Shown piece after piece: positions 9,291 to 20,405 of a stretch of DNA of 64,000 nt. The notes under the pieces were generated by a model. The model had not been told where the DNA came from and searched no databases. It saw nothing but the letters and a program-made list of their open reading frames with translations. Position 1 is the stretch's first letter, and every line of letters begins with the position of its first letter. This DNA comes from Paragorgia papillata (Eukaryota; Cnidaria; Anthozoa; Scleralcyonacea; Coralliidae). The position numbers were made by a program, and so were the translations under genes. The stretch is from assembly GCA_035771165.1 (NCBI GenBank), contig JAWNZC010000473.1, positions 3,665,001 through 3,729,000 on the forward strand, read 5' to 3'.

Positions 9291-12200
9291 ATCAAATCCA
9301 CAACTTGCGCAGTTCGGAGAGCAGGGTACTGGTAACTAACCTGTTAAATTATTCAAATTATTTAAATTTACGTCATTATAAGTTCGGTTGGATTGCGAAA
9401 TACAGTTTTTCAGCGATCACGATCATGTCGAAAGAAATATTTGCCAGAAAAAATGGTTTCAGCTAAAATGTACATTAACATTACTATGGAAAAAGAGTAC
9501 CAAAGAAAGAAGGCTAAGAAGAGATGTGACAGCAATAGAGACAGCAGAGAAGAGGCAACAATAAACATGACTTAAAACCACTGAAAAAAGCCTAAACATT
9601 TATACAATAAAGACCGAAAATGATGCCGACCGAAATGTATCTGAAAGAACAAGGATGTGTCCTGAAACTGTTCAAAGCTGGAAAATAATTCTGCTCTGGT
9701 GTATTCTACTTAACTCGAGAGAGAACGATGAAGAAATTTTGAAACAAACGGCTTTTTAGGTCATGAGGAGAACTGAATCAATGATGCCTTGTCATATTTA
9801 TTTGTCAAGGAGAAAAACAATCCGAAAAGAGTAGACTGAATTGGCAGTGTTTGTGGTGATATGAGCAGAAGAAAGTTTAATAACCGTAGGAGATTTGTAT
9901 TTACCAGTTTAGCTGAGTTAAAACGAAAGAAATCTTGAAAATGAAAATCAATATAAGTGAATATCTTGTCTAGTATTGTCTTTGGACGCTAGGTCGTTGG
10001 CATTGTCTCTTTTCTTGGCCACTATTTATATCTGTTTTTTAATGAGAATTTGTCATTTAGTTCATCACGGGTTTTTTTTAACATTGACTATGCATGTTCT
10101 TTCCCCTTTCGGTCTGTCAATACATGACAACAGATGAATTTTGCTAATTAATTTTCTGGGATGATTTCGGGGGGGGGGGGGGGGGGGTTGTTGTGTTAAG
10201 AATGCATATAAAGCGGGCGAGGGGTTGTTGCGTTTATGTATTTCTAGTTTATATGACTGAAGTTCCTATGGAATTCTGAAAATTCTGAAATTCTCCAGCT
10301 CCTTCTTTTCAGTTTTCCCACTCGATATGTAAAAATATAGAGATAGGAAAAAGTCAGACAGGACGTACCGAAGTGGCACGGCGGCTATACGGCATATCAT
10401 TGTCTTGTCATTTGTGGAACAAGATGACTAGTAATTTCAGAACTAAGCATCGTTGAAATATATTGTGTACGTATGTTGTTATATGTTGAATGAGCTTTCA
10501 TTTGATGCAGAGTTCAAGATTCTGCGTTTTATGAAACTTGTTATACTGTCCAAAACGTGCGAACCACTGTTCCAAATAATATTTCATTAGCGTATTTGTC
10601 TGGCGAGGAAGTAAAACCGTTTTCTTTGTTTACATTGCCCGTCTGGTTTGTGATTGGTCGCTTTTGACAACCCGTTAAAAGGGGCGACATTCAAATTTGA
10701 TTGCTATGCGCGCAGGCTCTATTTCGCCTCCCGCTCCTGCCCAAGAGCCGATGTCACAGCGGATTTGGACCCCCTTTAGCGGATTTGGACGTAATTGGAC
10801 CTCCCTTTTTAAACATTTGTTATACCCAAAACAACCCATAAAACGATAAATATGTTACATTCATTAATTTTCACATCCAAAGTCACTTATAAACCCCATA
10901 TAGTCGAGCTTATTGTGTTGCAATAGCGAATAGAAAACATTGTTGGGCGACATTTTCATAGTTCGAAAATTTGGTTCGTTGACGTACATGCATCAAATAA
11001 AATTCTATTCCCAGTATCATTATCTAAATTCAAAAATCTTAACACTATTATTAAACTGAGTAAGTACTACAAAAAAACTATAAAGTTACCAAATGGAAAA
11101 TATGTATACAACTACAAGGAAAAATAAACATCGCTAAAAAATGTATATACATAATTAGTTCTGTTAACCGTTAAGAAAGTTTCAACTGGTATAATCGTTT
11201 ATGACCAAATATGTAAAGGATAAAAAAAAACAGTACTGAAAAATGTATATCACAACATTAGTTCTTACGTTTCCCGCCAGGTATATCCATTGCAACTGAA
11301 TTATATCTTATTTATTCTATACGCTGTTAATTTAACTCATTCTTGTCGGACCCGAAAACCAGTCACAGCAGGTGGTCTTGGCAATTTGTGAATTAACATG
11401 GCATAATAACACAAAAATAATACCACAATATATCATTTGAATCGTTTTTACCTCTACTATTCAAATTTTGGGTTTTCGGGTGTTGTCAGACAATCCATTT
11501 TGCAAATTATGCTAATTTATGCTAATTACTATTACTAATAATATTATTATAATCCAAAAAATGTTAAATATTTAATGAGAAATGACTTTACACCAAACTT
11601 TGGATCATGTAAAATGAAAAGCACCACTTCACAAATTCAAATTGAAAAAATTGAAGCAATACAATAAAAAGCAAATATTATATTGATTTTTTATGATTTT
11701 CCATTGAGACCCCCCATTGTGACCCCCCATGGTGCGGCCGCGCGCGATCATATAACTTATTTTGAAGTTTACAAATTAAAACAGAATTATACAAGAACAT
11801 ACGACCAAAATACATCAGTAAGATCGTTTTTAAGTCAGCTATTCAGATTTTAAGTTATTTTGAGTGATATTTACTTCTGTTTGCCATTACAACGCCGACA
11901 ACTCGCCGACAACTCTCGGCAAATTTTGTTCGAATTTGCCTGACTCGGCCGAGATGGTTTTCGTCAAATTTTACCAAATTATTGCTAATCTACGAAATAA
12001 TTACAACAAACAAATGTTTATACTTACTTTCGGAGTTGTTAGAGCCTAAATTTTCGTTGGTTTCGCTTATATATTGACAAATAAAAGCCATTTTGTTCTT
12101 GTCCATACGCCATGATCCTCGCGGGATTTTAACAGAAGGGAAGTCAGGTCAGAACTCGGGTAATACTTCATGACATATCGTTATAAAGGTCTCATTTTAA

Positions 12201-12308
12201 AAAGGGATCATTCAGGATCATTTTAAGCCCTAGGGGGGTAATTTTGGTCAAAACCTCGCAGGTTCACAACAAATCAAAGTGATCCGTCACTGGTAGCGGA
12301 TGACTATA
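9290..12308. other. Non-coding, AT-rich; no gene recognised
   Basis: No frame here has a recognisable domain. Notable points are a run of about 19 G at 10,169-10,187 and a GGATTTGGAC direct repeat near 10,760-10,790. An inverted pair GGACCCGAAAACC / GGTTTTCGGGT spans 11,348 to 11,480, suggesting a small decayed MITE. Confidence 0.55.
10169..10187 (+). repeat. Poly-G tract, about 19 G
   Basis: An uninterrupted G run preceded by GATTTC and followed by TTGTTGTG. It can form a G-quadruplex and is prone to sequencing error, so its exact length is uncertain. Confidence 0.9.
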
Positions 12309-12317
12309 GGGCCGGAC

Positions 12318-12898
12318 CATTCTCGTCCCCAGAGCCTCTCCCGTGCTGGCGCGCTGAAAAGGCTCTGGGGGAATCCAAAACCGGCAGCATATCCTCCTAC
12401 CTAGAATTACCAATAATCAATAAGTGTGAAATCCCTAGAATTACCAATAATCGTTAATTTTAAAAAACTAATTCCCAACCCACCACCCCAACCTAACCCT
12501 AACCCCCCCGGAAACCCTAAACCTAACCAAAACCCCCGGTGAACCTAAACCTAACCACAACCCTCCGGAAAAATATCGTGTGCTGTCTAATATCGTCTAT
12601 CGCCTATCGATTTCAAATTGCTGTCTGTCTTCTGTGTTTCATTTAATTATATAAGGGGAAACGGGTTGATTGCTTTGAAAAACGTTCGATTAAATTGTTC
12701 GGATTAGAACTATGATTAGAATTGTGCTTCGTTGTCAGTTTTCGTGTCTCAAATACTGTTTATTTATAAACATTCATTAAAGCTCCATCGTTATATAGGC
12801 CTTTGAATTTGAACAACCAATCAGATCGCGATGATATATGGATTCCCCCAGAGCCTTTTCAGCGCGCCAGCACGGGAGAGGCTCTGGGGACGAGAATG
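12318..12898. mobile_element. Mutator-like MITE with 60-bp identical TIRs
   Basis: Both ends begin CATTCTCGTCCCCAGAGCC, and the inverted repeats agree for 60 bp by eye. A 9-bp duplication GGGCCGGAC flanks it (12,309-12,317 and 12,899-12,907). Each TIR itself contains a CCAGAGCC…GGCTCTGG hairpin. The interior is 460 bp, non-coding, and has a C-rich stretch of CCTAACC variants. A 9-bp TSD with long TIRs suggests the Mutator superfamily. The identical arms suggest recent activity or gene conversion. Confidence 0.82.
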
Positions 12899-13128
12899 GG
12901 GCCGGACGAGAAGGAGCTGTTAACTCGATCGTATAAATCATGCACCAGCGTTCTTCACCGTGCTATGGAGAGCGTGGAGATCGCTTTCCTTTAACTAACT
13001 CTGGTAGTGGTTTCTATTTTACGGTTTGTGTTCTTTATCACTAATAAAAGTGACAACAAAACTCCAGACTGTTCGCTATTATGAATTTCGTTTATATTAT
13101 TGTGTTCACAATACATATATTTAACATT

Positions 13129-13181
13129 TGGAGGGGGAAAGGGGAGGGGGAGGGGGAGGTGGAGGGAGGGGGGAGGGGGAT
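13129..13181 (+). repeat. G-rich (GGGGGA)n tract at a module junction
   Basis: Repeated GGGGGAGG-type purine sequence marks the left edge of the zinc-finger module. A related tract at 54,986-55,070 marks the same edge in copy II, where the sequence on its far side differs. Confidence 0.8.
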
Positions 13182-13478
13182 TTTTAATTTTCTTTCTTTT
13201 TTAACCCATCAAAGGTTGTACACTGACAGCCGAAAGCTCGTTACAAATTACAATAGAAATTTTTTTTTCAGAGTACGTTTAGTCTACGGTATTATTGAAG
13301 GAACAATCATTTTGTTGTAAGTTGAAAAAATGTGTTGAAAAAAGTAGACTCCTGTTCTACTTGCTGCAACATGCTATTTCAACTTGGAAGAAAATCATTG
13401 TTGCGCGACAATGTTTTAGGTGGGTAGTAATACGTGCAACGGTTATAAAACTTGCAAATTGCAATGCAACAAATGTTG

Positions 13479-13916
13479 TAGACTTGCTCCAAGTCCGCCT
13501 CTTAGCGCTAGTTTTTGCGGGCGAGCGGAAAGGCGGGAGAGCGGAAAAGCGGGAGGAAAGAGGCGGACTTGTTTCGCTTGCAGGTTTTTGAATCTAATTA
13601 AATATTCTGGCGGGAAATCGCTGAAATGTACATCGCCCTGGTTTGACCTGTTTCGGGTTGTCATACATGCAATGGAAAGTGGTTCTACCCCTACTAAAAC
13701 GATTTCAAGAGTCTGTTTAACTCCAACTTCGAAAGATAGCACTTGTATAGCAATTTAGCCTGAATATAATTACTTCCCGAATTACGTCACCGGTCGAAAA
13801 ATTCACCGGTGAATTTTGGCGCGCTGCAGGTGGGAAAAGTCCTTTTCAACGAGGAACCGAAAGGTCAAAAATGTCGAAAGGTCAAAAATGTTTGAAAAGG
13901 ACTTTGAGAAAGTCTA
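13479..13916. mobile_element. Mutator-like MITE upstream of ZNF-B (438 bp)
   Basis: Ends are TAGACTTGCTCCAAGTCC and, reverse-complemented, TAGACTTTCTCAAAGTCC. A 9-bp duplication CAAATGTTG (13,470-13,478 and 13,917-13,925) flanks it. The unoccupied site with one CAAATGTTG is at 55,364-55,372. The interior is moderately GC-rich and non-coding. It places new sequence about 270 bp upstream of the ZNF-B start codon. Confidence 0.82.
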
Positions 13917-14186
13917 CAAATGTTGCAGCAATTTTAATATTCCTCGGATTACTTCACCAGCATCTAACATGAAGCACCAGCTTGATGTTACTTGTTTTAC
14001 TGACCTAATCGATCGCGGGCTCTTAGAGAGACAATTAACTAATTGAGACAATTGCACGTAAAGAGATTTCTATTATCTTGATTGGAAAACGTTACAGGAT
14101 TAAAAGAATTTCTTACTATTGAAGAGAATACTTATACCTGCTTGCGACAAGAATTTGGTTGTTTTTCAAATTTAAGACTTTATATT

Positions 14187-15413
14187 ATGACCCATATGGA
14201 GAAACGTACCCAACAAGGGAAACCATACAAGTGCGATGTTTGTGACAAAACATTCTCCCATTCATCTAGCTTATTATATCATAAAAGAACACATACTGGA
14301 GATAGACCATTCAAATGTGATGTTTGTGACAAGACATTTTCCCAATTAGGTCACTTAAGATCTCATAAAAGGACACATACTGGAGAGAAACCATTCAAAT
14401 GTGATGTTTGTGACAAGACATTTTCCCAATTAGGTCACTTAAGATCTCATAAAAGGACACATACTGGAGAGAAACCATTCAGATGTGATGTCTGTGACAA
14501 AACATTTTCCCAGTCAAGTAGCTTAAGATATCATAAAAGTACACATACTGGAGAGAAACCATATAACTGTGATATATGTAACAAGACATTTTCCATGCCA
14601 AGTAAGTTACGATGTCATCAGAGATGTCATACTGGAGAGAAACCATTCAAATGTGATGTTTGTGACAAGACATTTTCCCAATTAGGTCACTTAAGATCTC
14701 ATAAAAGGACACATACTGGAGAGAAACCATTCAAATGTGATGTTTGTGACAAGACATTTTCCCAATTAGGTCACTTAAGATCTCATAAAAGGACACATAC
14801 TGGAGAGAAACCATTCAGATGTGATGTCTGTGACAAAACATTTTCCCAGTCAAGTAACTTAAGATATCATAAAAGTACACATACTGCAGAGAAACCATAT
14901 AACTGTGATATATGTAACAAGACATTTTCCATACCAAGTAAGTTACGATTTCATCAAAGATGTCATACTGGAGAGAAACCATTCAAATGTGATGTTTGTG
15001 ACAAGACATTTTCCCAATTAGGTCACTTAAGATCTCATAAAAGGACACATACTGGAGAGAAACCATTCAAATGTGATGTTTGTGACAAGACATTTTCCCG
15101 ATTAGGTCACTTAAGATCTCATAAAAGGACACATACTGGAGAGAAACCATTCAGATGTGATGTCTGTGACAAAACATTTTCCCAGTCAAGTAACTTACGG
15201 CAACACCATTTGAGAACTCATACAAAAGAAAAACCTAGTTTCAAATGTGATTTCTGCAAAGGGACATTTGGTCTTGAAATATTTGATCAACATCTGTTTA
15301 CCCATGAGCTGGAAGCCACAGAACCAACAGGGATGGACTACATATGTTTCCAGTGTGATGCCAGATTTGACTTGGTCAGTAATTTAGTAAGTCATGTGAC
15401 TAATGTTCATTAA
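14187..15413 (+). CDS. C2H2 zinc-finger protein, 14 fingers (ZNF-B)
   Basis: I take the first ATG (14,187, MTHMEKRTQQ), giving 408 residues; the frame stays open upstream for about 35 codons without an ATG. Twelve canonical TGEKP-type fingers are followed by two divergent ones (CDFCKGTFGLEIFDQH and CFQCDARF…SHVTNVH). The product is presumably a nuclear sequence-specific DNA-binding protein. Its target is unknown, and no KRAB, BTB, SCAN or ZAD domain is visible. Fingers 2-5, 6-9 and 10-12 form a repeated four-finger block with a 336-bp period: two or three QLGHLRSH fingers, one QSSxLRYH, one PSKLRxH. Helix positions -1, 3 and 6 are Q, H and S in the recurring finger. An unseen 5' exon is possible because the upstream open frame is conserved in ZNF-C. 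Confidence 0.85.
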   Translation: MTHMEKRTQQGKPYKCDVCDKTFSHSSSLLYHKRTHTGDRPFKCDVCDKTFSQLGHLRSHKRTHTGEKPFKCDVCDKTFSQLGHLRSHKRTHTGEKPFRCDVCDKTFSQSSSLRYHKSTHTGEKPYNCDICNKTFSMPSKLRCHQRCHTGEKPFKCDVCDKTFSQLGHLRSHKRTHTGEKPFKCDVCDKTFSQLGHLRSHKRTHTGEKPFRCDVCDKTFSQSSNLRYHKSTHTAEKPYNCDICNKTFSIPSKLRFHQRCHTGEKPFKCDVCDKTFSQLGHLRSHKRTHTGEKPFKCDVCDKTFSRLGHLRSHKRTHTGEKPFRCDVCDKTFSQSSNLRQHHLRTHTKEKPSFKCDFCKGTFGLEIFDQHLFTHELEATEPTGMDYICFQCDARFDLVSNLVSHVTNVH

Positions 15414-15617
15414 AGATGTACTTGATAGTTTGGTTTTATATTATGTAGGAAGTACATGTATTTATGTGTACTTGTTGAAATATTTTATAACTACAGTACT
15501 GTAAAAGTGGCAAAGTGCTGCTTCATAGGCAAAGGCCACTCTTGGTATGTTCTAAAATTATAAGATCAACCTTGAGTTTACATTTATTAACTATATATAT
15601 TAACTTGTCCTTGTCTA

Positions 15618-16277
15618 AGGCCCTCATTGCATCATGGACAAGTCACACTTTTGAGAGGGTCTGCATTGCAAGAACCTGTAAAAAATTTGGCAAAACTTGG
15701 CACAATAAATTTGCATACATGTAAAATAATAATTATCAACCCATTGTTAATAGCCATGGCTATATCCAAACATTTTGAAGTACATTAAGACTAGTTGTGC
15801 CATGCGAATTCGAGTTTAAAATGAATAAATTAATGATAAAAGCAATTACGGTTGAACTTTGTCAATTTTCAGCTGGAATAATCAACAAAACTGGACTTTA
15901 GTCTACCCAGAGACTCGTGGATTTATACTTTTCCCATTTCCACAACAACTGAAACTTGAATTACACAATGCTATAGCCTACAAATTAACAAAATTATTAT
16001 TAATCTATAGTTCATTGTCATCTGTAAGAAAGTTTAGACCGAATTTCCTCATGGGTCACACACAGAGTTAAAAGAACTCAGACAGATGTTTGTCAAAAAA
16101 CAGCTGAAACCATTTGGTTTACATACAAGATCTTACAGACCCTCTCAAAACTGTGGCCTCTAGGGCCTAGTCTTGCTGTGCATAATGGGATATTGATCAT
16201 TCACCATGCATTTTGTTTACAGGATCTTGCAGGCCCTCCAGAAAACGTGTGACCTGTCCATGATGCAATGAGGGCCT
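15618..16277. mobile_element. Inverted-repeat element 3' of ZNF-B
   Basis: Ends read AGGCCCTCATTGCATCATGG and its reverse complement, with arms of about 50 bp that include GTCACAC/GTGTGAC. A second short inverted motif (GACCCTCTCAAAACTGTGG) lies inside. The same element sits in the same place 3' of ZNF-C (56,932-57,758), so it was present before the duplication. I could not define a TSD. Confidence 0.65.
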
Positions 16278-16700
16278 GTGGAGAAGTCAGTTCTTGAGTG
16301 GAGAGGGGGGATTAAGGAGGGGTGGAGGGTGATCACATTTGAAATTGACTCATACATTAATAAATATATAATTATAATAAAATATATATATTATAAAATT
16401 TAAAAAATTATTATTAAAAAATTTATATATTATAAAATATATAAATAAATTGCAAAAATACATAATAATTATAATTATCTTAACTCAGACAGCAAAGAGT
16501 TAAACCTGTAGAGGCAGATTATTTACACATATTTTGTTCATGTTGTAATTAAAATAGATTTCAATATTATGTATAAGATTAATTATAGTAGTAAGGGTTA
16601 ATCAATGGTCACAAGTGTGATTATGTTATGTAATTAGTTAAGTTTTCAGGGCTCACATTGATACCAGTTGCAATGTATGAACTGACGTGATAAATGTTTA

Positions 16701-16727
16701 TTTGATTTGATTTGATTTGATTTGATA
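16701..16727 (+). repeat. (TTTGA)n short tandem, probable retroposon tail
   Basis: Five copies of TTTGA follow GAACTGACGTGATAAATGTT. The same array with a longer run lies at about 58,105-58,140 in copy II. Short pentamer tails after a conserved 3' end are typical of LINE or SINE insertions. The body upstream is not identified. Confidence 0.6.
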
Positions 16728-17403
16728 CAGGATTTTTTTTTGCTCGTGAAACTTTACATTCACTCAGGTAGCCATCTCATTACTCTTCTGCAATGAAATC
16801 ACAATTTGCTTTATTTAATTTATAAAAACAAAAGCTTTGAGAGTTAGTCAATCAAATCAAAAGTCAATAGTATGTGTTATTAAAGCAGTGTGATGAGTGA
16901 TTATCACACTCTTTTCTATTCAAAAGAGTGCAATAACTATTTATCACATTGTTTACATACTAATCAGGTAAATAAATGAGGCATCTTTTAGAACAATAAA
17001 ATGTGAGTGTGTCATGAGATAATATTATTTATCTCAATATAATTGACAAGGTTACAGTTGCATGTTCTCAAATCACATGTATGTAATCATGGTACATATT
17101 ATCATTGCAAATAATTGTTAGAATGCACTTAAATAGATGGTACTGCAGTATAAAAACAAGGAAGTCTGTCTGCACATGCGTCAGCGGTCTACCTGAAGTA
17201 GAGATTTTGCGGGATTTCTCAAAGATAATTCAAACGTAAATAAAAATTTGGCGGTCAGATGCTCAGGGAAAGCTTTGCTATTTAATATCGCTATTTTTCT
17301 GCATTTTAAACTGCACTGGCGCTTCGACAAAACCTACGTGCATTGTTTGCAGAAGAAATTATAAATAAGATGAAGAAAATACAAGAACTAAGGAAAACCG
17401 ACT

Positions 17404-17968
17404 AATAATATATATCCACGAACGTGTGCCGGCATTTTAGAATAACAGCCGACTAATAATAGCGACACACGCGTGCTTTCAAAGACGAAATGCGGGTCTT
17501 AGGTTCAATTTTTAACAGCAAGCATCCACCATTCCACCAGCATGTTTTGTACAACCAGAGAATGAAATCACATCATTTTCGTTTTGGTAGAAACGGCAAA
17601 CTTTTGCAGAAATTGGCCATATGTGCTGTCGTTGTTGCACACTGAAATTAGTAGCATTGACAAGTCGAACTTTATTGCAAGATCTGAGTAATAGAAAAAA
17701 CCTAATTATATGTTTGTATGTAAGAAAGGAATTATACATAAATTTAGCTCAACATTGTAGCAATTAAAATGTCTTGCTCGAAATAAGACAGAATCTGAGT
17801 GCGTTTTACGTACAGCACTAACTAGTAAAAAAGTCGTCGGATGAAAAGAATGAATACATAATTTACCCACCAACGTCGATTTTCCCATTACTACATACCC
17901 CTCAGATATCAAGAGAAAGTAATTCCAAAATTGAACCGGATTTTCGCCACGCATGGCTTCAAGCCTCG
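17404..17968. repeat. Dispersed repeat, copy 2 of the 0.56-kb pair
   Basis: Matches 677-1,235. It begins exactly where homology between the two zinc-finger modules ends and runs directly into Ty3/gypsy pol sequence, so it could be an LTR or leader fragment. LTR ends were not identified. Confidence 0.6.
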
Positions 17969-17974
17969 GGCTTC

Positions 17975-18600
17975 CGAAACTGAGAGTTTCATGAAACCTC
18001 TGCTGGAAGCAATTTAAACAGCTCATAGATTGGCGAAGGCAGAAATTGGCCTCCTATGGTATCCCATCAACTATTGTTTCAGATAATGGCCCGCCATTTG
18101 ACAGTGTCGACATTGCCAAATTCATTATATGGAGGAAAATGGTATACACCATCGACGTATAACTCCCCTCTGGCCCCAAGCCAATTGCGAAGCTGAGAGT
18201 TTCACGAAACTTCTGCTGAAAGCCATCCAGACAGCCATGGCGAAGGCAGAAATTGGCGCGGAAGATTGCAGAAATTCCTTCTCAACTTCCGCTGCATTCC
18301 CCATTTCGCCATCCTGCCGAGTTGTTTTTCAACCGAAAGCTTAGAGGGAATCTACCGAGTGTGAAGAAGATGAAGACCCCACTGATTGTAGAACTACAGC
18401 ACTATACAACTTGAGATGCAGAAAGAAAAACATAAGCAAAAGACTCTACTGATGCAAGGAGAGGTGCACAGTCTGCGCATGTAAAAGTTGGTGACTCCGT
18501 ACTGGTGGGACAAACAGGTGGGAAAATAAAACCGCTGATTGGTCAAAACTTTTCCTTGAATACGCTTGCGCAGCCATGAAATCTGCTGCCCAGAGCCCAA
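17975..18600 (+). pseudogene. Ty3/gypsy integrase fragment, internally duplicated
   Basis: In frames around 18,050-18,345 the sequence encodes STIVSDNGPPFDS, which carries an integrase-core Asp, and then GIHHRRITPLWPQAN. Both are typical of Ty3/gypsy integrase cores. Frameshifts separate the two motifs. The segment encoding ESFxKxLLKAI occurs twice (17,975-18,045 and 18,187-18,262), so part of the fragment is duplicated. Further downstream a VKVGDSVLVGQ-like stretch (about 18,480-18,515) resembles the integrase C-terminal region. There is no gag, protease, RT or LTR pair nearby, so this is a dead remnant. Confidence 0.75.
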
Positions 18601-19009
18601 AGCTTGCGAATGACAAGTATTGCAGTCAATACAAATGGAAATACCTTCCCACTTATACTTCTGTAATTCGTTGCGTATTACGCTGTATTTCTGTAGCCGC
18701 TATCGAAGCCAGAGAAAATTTAAAATTGTACATAAATGGTATAATTTAGCTTTCAATGGCTTTTAATCATAATACAATAGATGTTTATCCCAAATCGATA
18801 TATACATCATGAATTGGCGACTTTTATTGCTAGATTTTTCTCACGCTTCGGTAGCGGCTACAGAAATACAATAATACACAACCAACTACAGAAGCGGAAG
18901 TGGGAAGGTATTTTCATTTTGACTGTAAAATGTCTATTTCAGAAACAACATTTCTACAGAGTGTATTAAAGTTTTACGCGATCTTTTGAATAATCTCTAT
19001 TCGATTACG
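18601..19009. other. No gene seen
   Basis: AT-rich DNA. A motif near 18,625-18,690 (AAATACCTTCCCACTT… CTGTAGCCGCTA) recurs inverted near 18,850-18,925 (TAGCGGCTACAG… AAGTGGGAAGGTATTTTC), so it probably contains a small inverted-repeat MITE of about 300 bp. Confidence 0.5.
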
Positions 19010-19480
19010 TTATGGAACTTCTCTATTGCCACATGAATGGTTTTTCAAGCTTCCTGCACTTTGACAAACACGATCACAACCTTCAAATGGACAAATATGG
19101 ACAATGCCAATGTAAGTTGCTGACATGTGGGTGATCTGGGCAGTCGAAGACGAAGTTGGGTTGTGCTCTTGGCCATGTTGTGTTTCTTTCAAGGGCGAGT
19201 GACTTTTTGTTGAGGATCGTTGGGAAACGTCTTTATCAGATAAGCCTTCTATTCGTTGCTGAAGTTCAGTTTTGAAAGAGTATCTTGTTCTGTGTCAGCT
19301 TTGTTGACCATGTTGCCATTTTCATCCAGTTCATCTCCTTCATCGTCGTTGTCGTTTAATTCGTCGTCGTCGTCGTCGTCGTCGTCGTCATCATCATCTT
19401 TAGAAAGTAGGTACATGTTGAAATTAGTTGCAAGCTCTTCGATACGTTTTGATAGATCACAGGCATGATGCGAATTGGAC
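19010..19480 (-). pseudogene. Acidic ORF and single C2H2-like finger, frameshifted
   Basis: Two minus-strand frames appear to belong together. The upstream one (ending 19,249) encodes KRIEELATNFNMYLLSK, a run of 12 Asp from a (GAC)n tract (19,361-19,398) and a Glu/Asp-rich tail. The second (19,010-19,260) encodes LQQRIEGLSDKD and then CPFEGCDRVCQSAGSLKNH, a C2H2-like motif. They overlap in different frames, which suggests a frameshift. I do not recognise the family. Single C-terminal C2H2 motifs also occur in some LINE proteins, so this could be transposon-derived. The region upstream of 19,480 is MITE-like. Confidence 0.4.
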
Positions 19481-19791
19481 AGTGGGCAAGTTGTGGTCGG
19501 GTATATAATTATTATCTGATACCAGCCGTTGGCATGAGCAAACAATCTTCGTGGAAAGTGAGATATTTTTAAAAGAACGTGGATACGAGTGGTTCTTATC
19601 TCCGCTGCTCCGCCCACCGCTGCGGAAAGACCCTGGTTGGGGCTGGTCACGTGTATCCCAGAATATGGGAGATAACAAACTTATTTTGTCAGATAAAAGT
19701 AGCGTGCTGCGTAGGCAGTGTTGAAACAACAGTCGAAATATAGTAACTTAGGTTAGATATACTGCCGAAACAGAGAACGTAGGAATCTAAC

Positions 19792-19816
19792 GTTTCGAGC
19801 GAAGGCCCTTCGTCAG
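19792..19816 (-). ncRNA. Hammerhead-like core, left arm
   Basis: On the minus strand CTGACGA is followed by an extra A, a GGGC/GCTC stem with a CTTC loop, and GAAAC. Stem III could form from the palindromic ACGT repeats just after. Stem I pairing is weak, so activity is doubtful. Confidence 0.35.
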
Positions 19817-20405
19817 AGAGAAACGTAAAGAGTGTAAACAAACAATGAGCTTATATACGAAAGGTAATCATGTGACCAAAAATAATCCAATCAGATAAAA
19901 CTGACAATAACAAATTGATAATGAGATGCGAAAAATTAGCCAATCAAAGCAAAATAACAATAACAAATAGATAATGAGATGCGAAAGACATTTGCTATTC
20001 ATATCGTCGATGAGTAAAAAGGAGGGGGTGTAAAGAGGATGAGCGAGAGTAAAAATAGATAAATTAATAAAGTGAACGTTTTTCTTTTATTTAACACCTC
20101 TGAAGATGTTGTTTCTGTTCAGCAAGGGCGGACATAAACAGCATTTTCACTTTATTAATTTATCTATTTTTACTCTCGCTCATCCTCTTTACACCCCCTC
20201 CTTTTTACTCATCGACGATATGAATAGCAAATGTCTTTCGCATCTCATTATGTATTTGTTATTGTTATTTTGCTTTGATTGACTAATTTTTCGCATCTCA
20301 TTATCAATTTGTTATTGTCAGTTTTATCTGATTGGCTTATTTTTGGTCACATGATTACCTTTCGTATATAAGCTCATTGTTTGTTTACACTCTTTACGTT
20401 TCTCT

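Larger units (their letters stand above)
13185..17405 (+). repeat. Zinc-finger segmental duplication SD3, copy I
   Basis: Collinear with 55,070-59,680: leader, zinc-finger gene, 3' inverted-repeat element, (TTTGA)n tail and downstream AT-rich DNA to AAAACCGACTAAT. Differences between copies are a 438-bp Mutator-like MITE here, and a 0.88-kb hAT plus about 200 bp of extra sequence in copy II. Confidence 0.88.

Noticed and set aside
12484..12560. Interstitial telomere (CCTAACCC)
   Set aside because: Only two or three degenerate units, inside a MITE; C-rich variants such as CCTAAACC dominate.
14082..14186. TTG start codons extending ZNF-B (14,082) and ZNF-C (55,476)
   Set aside because: TTG initiation is not expected in an animal gene; I used the first ATG and noted the open leader separately.
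15515..16071. Small plus-strand ORFs downstream of ZNF-B
   Set aside because: Short, low complexity, and located in the inverted-repeat element; not conserved as frames in copy II.
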